From assembly GCF_026914185.1 (NCBI RefSeq), contig NC_070559.1, forward strand, positions 1,364,001 to 1,428,000: 64,000 nt of DNA, written 5' to 3'. How positions within the stretch are numbered: the first letter of the stretch is position 1; every line of letters begins with the position of its first letter. The position numbers were made by a program, and so were the translations under genes. This DNA comes from Puccinia triticina. Lineage: Eukaryota; Basidiomycota; Pucciniomycetes; Pucciniales; Pucciniaceae. Below the pieces are notes generated by a model. It searched no databases. It was not told where the DNA came from and was given only the letters and a program-made list of their open reading frames with translations. Shown here piece by piece: positions 39,340 to 48,770 of this stretch.

Positions 39340-39760
39340 CTTCTTTCCCAACGGGGATGCATTTGCTACGGGCTTGGAAGACGCCTCATGCTCGCTGTTT
39401 GACCTGAGGGCCGACCGCGAGCTGAATCAGTACACACACGACAACGTGCTCTGCGGGATCACCTCGGTTGCCTTCTCTGCCTCGCCCCGGATCCTCTTCG
39501 CGGGCTACAACTAATTCAACTGCAACTTCTGGGAAAAGCTGAAGGTCAAAATAGCTGGTTTTCTGGCCTACCATGAGAACTGCATCTTGGTGTCTTGTCT
39601 GACCAAATGGCGACTCGTACAGGCGGCTGGGATAGCATTCTCAAGGTCAGCACTCCTTCACATTTTCTGCCCGGATTGCCTTGCTCACCTCGCTCCGGTT
39701 GTTGTTGTGTTTGTTTCTATCTAGGTCTGGGCACCAAACAACTACACTCGTACATGTTAT
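39340..39760 (+). pseudogene. G-protein beta subunit (WD40) gene fragment
   Basis: After an acceptor CCAG at 39336-39339 the frame reads [11 protein letters not shown], then [18 protein letters not shown] and [11 protein letters not shown], which is the well-conserved sixth and seventh WD40 blades of fungal and animal G-beta. A TAA at 39512-39514 replaces a codon after FAGYN. Further on, an intron (donor GTCAGC at 39646, acceptor CTAG at 39724) separates WDSILK from VWAPNN, the C-terminal WD repeat. Intron retention shows a DNA-level copy. The N-terminal blades are absent. It lies 1.4 kb upstream of a Helitron-type terminus at 41166. Confidence 0.85.
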
Positions 39761-41137
39761 AATCTTTCTGCAGCAACAAACCTCAAGACAAGTTTGTCCC
39801 TCGCGGACGGGGTCCTGCGAGTATGTTCCAACTTTTAATCAGCTTTACCACCCTCAAAGAACGCTCAACTTAATCCTCTGGCGTTCCATGTCAGCCAACA
39901 GCTTGGTCCGTGCAGCCCGTTGGCTCTCCAATTGACAAGCACAGCGCATCAGCCAACACCGTCGGGGGTCCAGGCCAATGAGGTCCTTTTGGAGGATTCC
40001 CTTGCTGATAGCCCACAACGCGTTGGCTGGGCGACACGGTTGAGCGGGCGGGGCTCCTTGGCATAACCGGCACAATTGTTCTTGCCGATCTTTTGAGCGG
40101 AACAGCGTTGAGTGGCCCAAATGATCCTTGACCCCACCCCGCAGATCCTCGACACCGTCTTCCATCAACAATAACTGCGGCAAGAAAAGGAACAACGGGT
40201 GAAGGCACTCCACCAAGCCCGGCTCCAAAGCGTGCGCGAAGATCTCATTTTTAATGATAAATTCTCTCCGACTCCGCAGGAGACCTTATGATCACCGCTG
40301 ATATTTCTGAAGATCCTCATGCGCGGCAGTTCGTGGCAGATGTGCTTTAATTGCCGATGGTCCCCACTACCCCCACTACTTAAAATACCTCCAGCACCTT
40401 TGGCATTGGCGGATCAACAAATGCTACATCATCAATACTGAACTCATTCTCCTCCCTGATTCAATAATTCTACAATCTCAAGGCAGTTCCTTTATCACAA
40501 TCCACTTGACACTTGTCGAGTCACATTGACCTTCAAGACCTTTGTTTCCTCACTGATTGGTCTATCCACTCTATAAACGTTGAAACTACTGTTCAAGCCA
40601 ATCCCATGCTTGCTGTCAATCCCTACAAGAATTACTGTCTATACGATTTATTGATCATCATGACAAAAGCTTAAGCTGGTGCTGTGGCAAATTGGTACCT
40701 GGTTTCCAATGAAAATAAATCATGTCTGCACCACACATTATTACCACATAAGAAACCAACAAAATCTTATTGGGTACAAAAACATCACAAAATAGTAGGA
40801 TTTTCATTGTTCCTGTCACTGGATGCACCCTAAGGATGGATACACCTTTATTTAATTTCAACAACTGAAAAATTGATCCACATTAACATTGAGATATTGA
40901 AAACATGAGATCCCATGAGTAAAACATTTCATTGTTTCTTGGAAATCAGGTGGATCTCAGTGTATCAATATATATGGAAATTAGAGTTCACATTCATCAA
41001 ATGGGGAATCTATTCCACACTTGGCCGCTTTCCTTGGGGGAGGTATGATGGTGAGAATGATGGGTTTGGTGGTGAGGGTTTGAAGAGTTGGGGGAAATGG
41101 GGATTATACATAATTGCAAATAGAAACATGAGTGCCC
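39761..41137. other. Unassigned; body of probable Helitron-like unit
   Basis: A GC-rich minus-strand frame (39854-40228, about 124 codons) could be a further captured exon, but no family is recognised. The remainder (40230-41137) is AT-rich with nothing recognisable. Confidence 0.35.
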
Positions 41138-41167
41138 TGCAGCGGCGTAGCCGCCTTGGCCTCTAGT
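41138..41167 (+). mobile_element. Helitron-type 3' terminus
   Basis: GCGGC-GTA-GCCGC hairpin (41142-41154), 8 bp, CTAG (41163-41166), then T. Shares about 30 terminal bases with 13612-13642 and 47807-47837. Confidence 0.6.
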
Positions 41168-41267
41168 GTGTATGATAAGATAGAGATCCGTATGATTAGT
41201 ACAGCGACCTGTTAACTATGATCTGTAGCTTGCAGTGGGATAAATAGAGCGTCAGGGGCTCATAACC

Positions 41268-41400
41268 TGCTGTGACTTGGGAACAGGAGTGACAAGGTTG
41301 GTTTGTATTGACAATGTCTCAGCCCGGACAGAGGTCCGAGATGAGGTAGATACCGCGACTGCGGCGAGTGACAGAGTGCGTAGCCCTCTGGGCTACAACA
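41268..41400 (+). repeat. Copia-family LTR, 133 bp
   Basis: Starts TGCTGTGAC and ends GGCTACAACA. It matches the copia 3' LTR at 16541-17742 without the hAT-like insertion, so it serves as the empty site. No clear target duplication; the right flank is followed at once by another repeat. Confidence 0.75.
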
Positions 41401-41405
41401 CCTCC

Positions 41406-42426
41406 CCCTGGGGATGACTTGAGAGCCCTACAGGTTATTTTTACCCAAGAGGTTGTAAGACCCCTGTGCCTTGGGTTTCATAAACCTTCAACAAGACCCA
41501 ACTCAGACCAAATATATTTAGTCATGTTGCCTCCTCCCCTCCTTAGAAAATGGGAAGTTACACTATCTAGGTCCCTTAGATGTCATTTAGTTATCCAGTG
41601 CCATGTGTTGTGAAAAACAACATAAACAGAATCTGTGGGTGCCAAAAGAAAGCTTGAATGTTTCTTAAAAGAATGATACCTAATTTCTTCAAAGAAACTC
41701 CTGTTTCTGATTTTGAAATGTCAATTATGTCATCAAAAATTAGTTATAATCAGCTAGCCTAAGTTACCCAGATAACTAATTTTTGATCTTAAAAATGATA
41801 TTTCAACATGAAAGATATGAGTTTCTTGGATCAAATTAGAGCTCATCTTGTTGAGCAACCTTCAAGCTTTCTTTTGACACCCACATATTCTATTCATGTT
41901 GTTATTCAAACCACATAGGACCTGATAACCAAATGACATCCAAGCAACCTGGATAGCGTAACTTCCCATTTTTCCTCCTAGCTCAACACATTCAACCCCA
42001 ACTGACTTTCTCTCTGAAATAGGTGAGCTTTCCAATCTTTTCTCATTCCCATTTTTCTTTTATCTAGTCTTCTATATAGCAGGGAACCAAAACCAACTGA
42101 CTGTCTCATTGTAATTCATCCCAACCATTAGCTTCAGAAATTGCTGAGACCCCATCTCCACTGTTCCGTTTTTACCGAAATTCAAATTAATTTTCTAGGT
42201 AGTTGTGGGGCTCTGTCTAGATAGAACAGAAATACTCAGAGATAACAGAATGGACAGCTGAACTAGCTTAGAGAGAAATTCAGTTGAGGTAGGGTCTGCT
42301 GAGCTAGCAATTAAGCGGAGGAGGGATCTGAGTTGGGTCTTGTGAAAGGTTTATAAAACCCAAGGCCCAGGTTCTTACAACCTCTTGGGACAAAATAACC
42401 TGTAGGGCTCTAAGTCATCCCCAGGG
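41406..42426. mobile_element. 1-kb element with about 110-bp terminal inverted repeats
   Basis: 41406-41515 is the reverse complement of about 42320-42426: CCCTGGGGATGACTT, GAGCCCTACAGGTTATTTT, AGAGGTTGTAAGA and CAAGACCCAACTCAGA occur in both arms. No coding frame. Target duplication not resolved. Class unknown; MITE or solo foldback. Confidence 0.7.
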
Positions 42427-42870
42427 CACGCAGTTAACTTAGGCACATTTTGCAGTTTGAAGTTGTTTTTCCAAAAAAAAAAAAAAAAAGGAGGGTTGGG
42501 GGGGAAAATGACCTTGTAAATGTTTTTTGAAACCTTATAAATTTAACTTGGCTAACCACTGTCATTAATTTTTACAAGGTGCTTTTGCAAGGTGTTTTAC
42601 TATTTCAAGATTTCCCTTGTAAAATTCAAGATTTTGCTAACAATGTGCAATTTTGAAAGGTCATTTTCTTACAAGGTCACCCCTTGCAAAAATATACCTT
42701 GTGAAATTACACATGGAAAATCTGAGGTGGAAATTTACAAGGTCTTTTTTGCGAGGACTTCCATTACAAGGTCAAGATTTGGACAACTCCTTGTAAAATT
42801 ACACATCACCCCCCCCCCCCCCCCAATGTGTAATTTTACAAGGCCTTGTACCTTGTAAAATTAAATACCC
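42427..42870 (+). repeat. Dispersed repeat with poly-A, CCTTGT words and a poly-C tract
   Basis: 42430-42500 matches 16463-16540 inverted. 42642-42800 matches 13643-13800 inverted. An 18-base C run lies near 42809-42826, flanked by inverted TGTAAAATTACACAT words, making a large hairpin. Confidence 0.65.
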
Positions 42871-42892
42871 CCATAATAGACTCAAACCAGCT

Positions 42893-43145
42893 TCAAAAAA
42901 TATATATAGGGCCTTGGAAAAATGACTCCCAGGCCTTAGGAAAACAACTCCCAGAATTGAGTTACGTCTGTGGGGCCGCGCCCGGCAATCCTGACATGGT
43001 CACCTCGACCATCTCCTTGGTCGTGGACTTTTTGGGAGTCGTTCTACCAATTGCAATGCCGCAACTGGGAGTCACTGAGATAATTTCCCTGACCACATCT
43101 TATTAATATTTTTTATTATTTTTGAGAGTTGGCCAACTAAAAACT
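42893..43145 (+). repeat. Dispersed repeat R, intact copy
   Basis: Starts near ATATATAGGGCCTTGG, contains GGAGTCGTTCTACC and GATAATTTCCCTGACC, and ends at GAGAGTTGGCCAACTAAAA. The same sequence lies in inverse orientation at 50272-50353 and 51487-51660, where it is split by an insertion. No coding evidence. Confidence 0.8.
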
Positions 43146-43164
43146 CTGCCCGTGTGGGAGTTGG

Positions 43165-43405
43165 ACTAAATCCAAGTTTATTAAAATCACAGAAACACGG
43201 AAGGCAAGATCCAAGTTTTTGACTGTTCTCATTAGCAAAATTCCCATAAAAGTTGAAATCAATCCCCAAACACCCTGGAGGGCACCTCGGATTAGGAGGC
43301 CCTAATCAAGTGATTAGTGGGCTCCAGGGAGGGGGTAGGACGAAACCGGTTCCCCTGGGGGCAATACCACCTCCACCCCCCCCCCCCCCCCTTATATATC
43401 CTTGC
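43165..43405 (-). repeat. Copy C of the small promoter-bearing repeat
   Basis: Minus strand: TATATAAGGGGGG near 43391-43403, CCCCCAGGGG, GGTTTCGTCCTACCCCCTCC, the CTAATCACTTGATTAG palindrome (43300-43315), TTGGGGATTGATTTCAAC, and TTTTAATAAACTTGGATT (43170-43187). TATA box and AATAAA lie 220 bp apart. The GGGAGGGGG here is the empty counterpart of the solo-LTR target at 14026. Confidence 0.65.
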
Positions 43406-44007
43406 CCACCTCAACCACTCTCTGTGTTGCCAACTGTTTTCTGGCTAACCAACAGTGAACACGCCCCCGTTGTATCAACAACTGTTGCTTCCATGCCCCT
43501 GGGCCCTTGTTGCATCATCCTTGAACCAAGTGAGCTCCCTTGTTGTTACCCCCACACGCCGAATCAATTGATCACTACAACCCCATCAGCCTTCAGGCCT
43601 CTCCAATTCAGACTCGCACGACCCCGCCTTCCCCTCGTCAACACTGCCGCCCGCCTCATCAACGTCAACAATTCATTGTTCAACTTTCTTTTCAATTATC
43701 TCCCAACCTGACAACAGAAAAATTGGCCCAAATAGGAAAGAAGTTCGAGAAAAGTAATGTTGCAGTCAATGTGGTCTTATTTAGATCTGAACCTGCGTCC
43801 AACGAGTAACGAATGCGTGCGTTGGTCAATGCAGTTGAGAGTGGAGGCAATTTGATAAATGATTGTCATCCCAGGCAGTTCAACAGCTTCAATATGCTTC
43901 TCTCGGCCTGAATGACTGTAGATTTTGCTTGCCAGAGGGTGATCTAAACTGCTTAAGATTCACTGTCTCCTGTCCAACAACTTGTCTTCCGCTTTGCACT
44001 GGTTAGA
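43406..44007. other. Unassigned sequence
   Basis: Proline-rich overlapping frames without a domain signature (about 43440-43800). The last 200 bp could be the promoter side of the S7 fragment. Confidence 0.35.
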
Positions 44008-44640
44008 ATGTCAGCTCAGAAAAAGATCTTGCAAACGGCTAAGGTGAGTCAAATGCCCGGGCCCACGTCTCCTTGAAACTGCACCAGTTTACCAGTTCTG
44101 ATATTGGTTGCTGTTTTTGTCCCTTTTCTCTCTTTGATCTTAGCCCCCCCACAACCCCCAATGAGACCAAGCCCAAGCTATCCTTGATCTCGAGACTAAC
44201 GTACCCAATCTCACCGCCGAACTTTGTCCCCTCCAAATCAGCACTGCTTGCGAGGTTGAGATCAAGGGTGGACGCAAGGGCATCTTCATCTTTGTACCTG
44301 TCCCTCAAGTCAAATATTTCCACAAAGTCCAAGGCCGGTGAATTAATCTTCATCCCCAGTGATCTGAATATATATCACTCAAGGCTTACTTGTTGCCCTC
44401 TTGCTTGCAGCTGACCCGGGAACTGGAAAAGAAATTCTCCGATCACCATCTTGTCTTCATTGGTCAGTGACAAATGATGTGTAAGCCTACCAGCAGCACC
44501 CGCCAAAAGCAACAGCGCCCACAATCCCGTAATCTGAAAGAAGTTCATGAAAAGATTTTGGAGGATTTGGTCTACCCTACCAAAATCACTGGCAAACAAA
44601 TCCGTTTCCACACCAACAGCTCCAAGGTGATGAAATGAGC
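44008..44640 (+). pseudogene. Ribosomal protein S7 (eS7) gene copy, degenerate
   Basis: ATG at 44008 (MSAQKKILQTAK), intron 44044-44143, exon 2 with LDLETNVPNLTAEL, PLQISTACEVEIKGGRKG and FVPVPQVKYFHKVQ, a second intron ending TTGCAG at 44410, then LTRELEKKFSDHHLVFIG. These are eS7 hallmarks of the small ribosomal subunit. A TGA at 44468-44470 interrupts the next part, which reads on as RNLKEVHEKILEDLVYP. The donor of intron 2 (near 44338) is one base out of phase. The C-terminal end of eS7 is not found. Introns are kept, so it is a DNA copy rather than a retrocopy; it lies upstream of the Helitron-type end at 47836. Confidence 0.88.
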
Positions 44641-45972
44641 TTCTTCTCCTCTTGCAATTTGTCCTTCTGTTGAGATATGCTACTCAGAATATCCTCATGT
44701 GAGCTGTCCTGTAAACTGGCAATTGAATTATCATAATTCATGTGTTGTTTCAAACTTAGTGCATGTACATTCAATTAATTCTATTTTGATTATTATTAAC
44801 CTCTGAATGTCATGGACTATATTTCCTTTCCTCCCATTGGTTGGCAGGTTTGTGGATGAAGAAGAAGTTCAACAAGCCTTGCTTGCTATCTTGAGACCAA
44901 TAAAGTTTCCAGGACCTTATGAGCAAGTGCAATAGGTTTTTGACATTGGTTAGGAAATATACCCTTTGCTTTGACAGGAAGCAAGGAAAACAACAGTACA
45001 GATTCAAATCTAACCATCCTGCTGAAAAGGAAGAACATCACAACAAATTGTTTTTGAATGTAAACCAGAGGCAGCACTTGATGACTTTGAGTGTTTTTCA
45101 GTTGGTGCTCATGTCAAGCAAGTTTGCTGAAATATTTGAGATATTGCCTTAATTACTTTTGGGGACCCATGATGATGCCTGCATGTTATGCAAAATTGAA
45201 TCCTTTCTTAATCAAATCAAATTTTCATTGTCCTTACAAACAAAAAATAACTGTTATTGGATGCTGATAAACATTTTTGCTATATAGTCAAGAACAAAAA
45301 GTACAACAACTGTAAAATGTTGGGTGAGTGGTGGTGGATTTTGATCAATTTGATGACCACATGGACAATCAGGATGGCACACATTTGGAGATCAGCGGCA
45401 AGACCGTGAAATAAATCACATTCAACTCGGCAATCTGTGCACAGACAAAAAAAAAATGACCTGTCCTGAAAGAGAAAAAAACAAAGATTTTAGGAGGAGG
45501 TTGTTGCAATATGATTGTGGAGTGAGCGTACCCAGCCACAACTGACTTCAACTGGGTCTTGAACACTGTGAATTTTGTTAAAAGGGGCAGATGGGAGGTT
45601 GAGGAGAAGGCGTAGGTCATTGTTGAGGTCGGCGGCGGACAGGAGATTGGGTCAGATTCTCTTAATCAAAGAGGCAATGACAGCCAGGTAAGCAACCATG
45701 AGGGATTGGCAATTGGACAGGCGGAGTTAGATGCCCTCCCAGCCGGGGAAGCTTAGCTGGACCGAGCTTAACTAAGCCTCTCCGAGGAGTCGCGAAGCGT
45801 CTCCGAAGGACGGGAGGGTGCTCGCGCCCCGCGAGCACAGGGAGGGACTTTTGTTAAGTTCGTAGCTGGACGGCCTTCATGTCCTTGATCATGATGAATC
45901 TCAGGCCCGGGATGCCGAGGTCTTTGGCTGTTGAGGTGGTGTGGCGGCGGTGGGTCTTTGAGGAGGCCGTTC
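44641..45972. other. Unassigned; possible further captured fragment near 45850-45970
   Basis: Mostly AT-rich with no gene. On the minus strand about 45850-45960 a frame reads AKDLGIPGLRFIMIKDMKAVQL, which looks protein-like, but I cannot assign a family. An unusual GC-rich patch lies at about 45735-45850. Confidence 0.3.
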
Positions 45973-46083
45973 CAGCTGTGTTGGTCAGAAAACCAAAATT
46001 TTACTGGTGCTGTGGCTCAAAGGCCACAACTTTAGCCCACCAAAAATCTTGAATTGTTCAAGCTTAAGCGGAATCACAATATG
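45973..46083 (+). repeat. 110-bp dispersed repeat, copy 1
   Basis: About 95% identical by eye to 48408-48518, both from CAGCTGTGTTGGTCAGAAAA to AAGCGGAATCACAATA, in the same orientation. Confidence 0.8.
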
Positions 46084-46488
46084 CACCTCGAATCCCTCTG
46101 GGCCTTTTTGAATGCAATCCAAAACCTGGATTTCCCCTTATTTACATAAGCAGGTTTAGTCAGAGCTCTCCAGGGTCCTGTTGCAACCACCACTCCGCCA
46201 ACCTTTGACTTTCTTTTTTGGGAATAACCTAGCCTCAATTCAAAGCATCGGGCGCCACGCTGCTCTGGAGTCCGATCAGTAATGAGTCTTTTTCTAACAG
46301 ATGTTTTTCTTGTTACTATGTACACCAAGTACTTATAGGGAAAAAATCCAAATCAAGTTACGAAAAGACAACGCAAACAAAGAAAGGAGAGCAGTATTTC
46401 GTATCTTTTAAGGCGAAGGGGGGAGGGGGAGACAAGGGCCAGGGAGAAAGAGGGAGAGAGAGAGGAAACAGGATTATAAGGATTACAA

Positions 46489-47200
46489 TTACGAATCAAA
46501 ATTGTATTCAAATGAAGGAGGCAAATCAGCAATAGGACCATCTAGCAAAGCTCGATCAGGATCAGCAGCGCTTTCGGCAGCTGCGTTATTATTCGAGCCA
46601 GCTGGATTAGCGGCAGCCGCACCCGGATTAGTGGCCGCGTTTTTTAAAGAGCTCATTTCCAAGAATTCAGCAGGCTCGTCCGGTTTACGGTCTCTCATTA
46701 CTAATATGCCACCTCCAGCGCCGGTCGCGATCGAGTCGGCCTGGCTCAGAATCGCATGTGCCACGCTGGTCGAGCTACCGGTCAATCCTACCTTGTGGTG
46801 GCTCTTCTGGGTCGCCGACGATGCTAGCAAAGGTCTCACCGGGACGTATCGTGAATCATCGGGGAAGGTGATGTATGGCAGCTGAGTGGCTGTGACCCTA
46901 GAGAGGTTCGAGAGCTTGTCAATCGAACCCTCGTCCTTTCTCCGCTTTGACGATTTAGTCTCTCCGTTCTCTGTCTTCGATACGTCCATCTTTGTCGAGT
47001 CTGCTCCCGGGCCATCGTCGATCTTCATTGCATCACTTGCTTGATGTGCTGTTGGACTTTCAGGTGCCGGAGTCTAGATTCAATGCCGTTTCAGTTCAAC
47101 AGCAAAGTTAGAAGATGCTGAGAATGGTTAAAGGAAGCGCCACTTACCACTTCCATATCTTCTGCATTTAATTTTTTGAATGTGTGGCGTGGGATGTTTC
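46489..47200 (-). pseudogene. Proteasome subunit Rpn2 gene, C-terminal fragment
   Basis: Minus strand: SRVTATQLPYITFPDDSRYV, VRPLL, GGGILVMRDRKPDEP and the terminal PPSFEYNFDS match the C-terminal domain of Rpn2/PSMD1, a scaffold of the 26S proteasome base; the family ends similarly in PPEPFEY. An intron (47074-47147; GTAAGT donor, TCTAG acceptor) precedes this exon, and an upstream exon reads FKKLNAEDMEV in phase. No stop or frameshift interrupts the visible part, but the large N-terminal PC-repeat region is absent, so it is a 3' gene fragment. It sits antisense, 800 bp upstream of the Helitron-type terminus at 47836. Confidence 0.8.
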
Positions 47201-47372
47201 CTGGGTTGTTGTTTGCCAGGGCAAGGACCACACATGGTATGTATGCGGGTTGTTGGGAGTGGCGTGTTGGGTGGCGCGGCAAGGTGGAGGTGCCACCAAG
47301 GCGGTTACGGTGACATAGGAAGGCGGGTGGCGTGGCCGTGGTCTGGCTAAAGGTGCGGTGCGGTGGGGTGTT

Positions 47373-47670
47373 GCTGGTGGGTATATAAAGAGGAGGGGGT
47401 GAGTCGTTTGATCCTCAGGGGATTCGGTTTCGTCCGCCCCCTCCCTGGGAGGCCCCGAACTGCTTGGTTAGGCCCTCCCTGGATAGTTTACCAACCGGCC
47501 CTCTTTTGCTCGTTGCTCCGGCACAGCTGGAGGGTCATCCATAGGGCCTTTGGGCCTTTGGGGATATTTCAACGTGCCAGGCAATTTTTGCCTAATTTTG
47601 TGAGAAAAAAAACACCCCAAAACTTAGATCTGCGGGTCTAGAATTCTGTGGATTTAAGAAAGTGGGATAA
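47373..47670 (+). repeat. Copy D of the small promoter-bearing repeat
   Basis: Plus strand: TATATAAAGAGGAGGGGG (47381), CCTCAGGGG, GGTTTCGTCCGCCCCCTCCC, GGTTAGGCCCTCCCTGG, GCACAGCTGGAGG, CATAGGGCCTTTGG, and AAGAAAGTGGGAT. The last four blocks match copy A in order. It ends 165 bp before a Helitron-type 3' end. Confidence 0.6.
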
Positions 47671-47806
47671 TATCATAATTTTCTTTTGATGAATATCAAC
47701 TGCAGTGTGATGAGTCAGGTCCCAATCCATTACTGAAAAAATGGGCCTAGACTCTTTGAAGGAGGTCATACAGCTTACAAGGGGCTTGGGGATTTAAACC
47801 TGGTAT

Positions 47807-47837
47807 TTGCAGCGGCAAAGCCGCCTTGGCCTCTAGT
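47807..47837 (+). mobile_element. Helitron-type 3' terminus
   Basis: GCGGC-AAA-GCCGC hairpin (47812-47824), 8 bp, CTAG (47833-47836), then T. This is the cleanest of the four ends. Confidence 0.65.
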
Positions 47838-48407
47838 GCATATGATATCACACCAATCCTGGCACTTCACCGTAACCGTGATCAACCAACACAGCACGTA
47901 GTTGTACACATATGGTATTCTAAATTACATAAGATTTTTTTACATAAAATCATAAACTGCAATTTTGGCTGGGAGATGTCACTTCAAGTTTTATGCACGT
48001 TGACATCTCCCAGCCAAAATTGGCTTTATGATTTTATGTAAACAGTGGCATATGCAATTTTGAATACCATAACACCACACAACTATGGTGTTCAAAGTTG
48101 ACTTGCATAAAATCATAACACCATAAAATCATAAAATTCTAAGCTGAAAAAAATATGTTGCACCCAAGCACTCAAATTAGAGCAACATTTCTAGAATGGT
48201 ACATATGAAATCATCACTTGAAAGTTTTATAATTTTATGATTTTATGCATTGAAAATTTTATGATTTCAACTTTGGACACCCTTCATACTGTGATTCCAG
48301 GAATGCTTGGACAGATTTTTGAGCTGTGAACTCCAAATCATGGAATCCTGACATTTGAGTTCAGCCTTCCTGCTGGGCAACAATAGGGGGCTGACATGCC
48401 AAGTTTG
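47838..48407. other. Unassigned AT-rich sequence
   Basis: Contains many variants of TTATGATTTTATG on both strands (about 47940-48270), some as inverted pairs 50-60 bp apart, so a decayed foldback structure is possible. No gene. Confidence 0.4.
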
Positions 48408-48518
48408 CAGCTGTGTTGGTCAGAAAACCAAAATTTTACCGGTGCTGTGGCTCAAAGGCCATAACTTTAGCCCACTGAAAATCTTGAATTGTTCAAACTT
48501 AAGCGGAATCACAATACA
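48408..48518 (+). repeat. 110-bp dispersed repeat, copy 2
   Basis: Direct-orientation copy of 45973-46083, about 2.4 kb away. Confidence 0.8.
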
Positions 48519-48556
48519 AAAAATCCCAACAGCTCAATCAAATCACTCCCCAACAC

Positions 48557-48759
48557 TGGAGGACTTCCCGTTGAGTCTGGGAGCCTCCCAGATCTCAATT
48601 CACACACCCAAATTCTTAATTTCTGACAAAAAGATAAGTGTTTTCCCAACCCTACAGTTTATTGATTTCATGTGCACTGGTTGATTTTTTGATAGGTGTC
48701 TTAATTTAGGATTTAGAGGGGCATCTAGAGCTCTCTAAATGACGACGGGAAGTCATCCA
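48557..48759. mobile_element. Small MITE related to 13073-13243
   Basis: Ends TGGAGGACTTCCCGT and, inverted, TGGATGACTTCCCGTC. 203 bp, non-coding. Target duplication not clear. Confidence 0.35.
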
Positions 48760-48770
48760 CTCTAACCACC

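Noticed and set aside
41142..41154. GCGGC hairpins as Rho-independent terminators
   Set aside because: No T tract follows, the sequence context is eukaryotic, and the recurring CTAG|T end fits Helitrons better.
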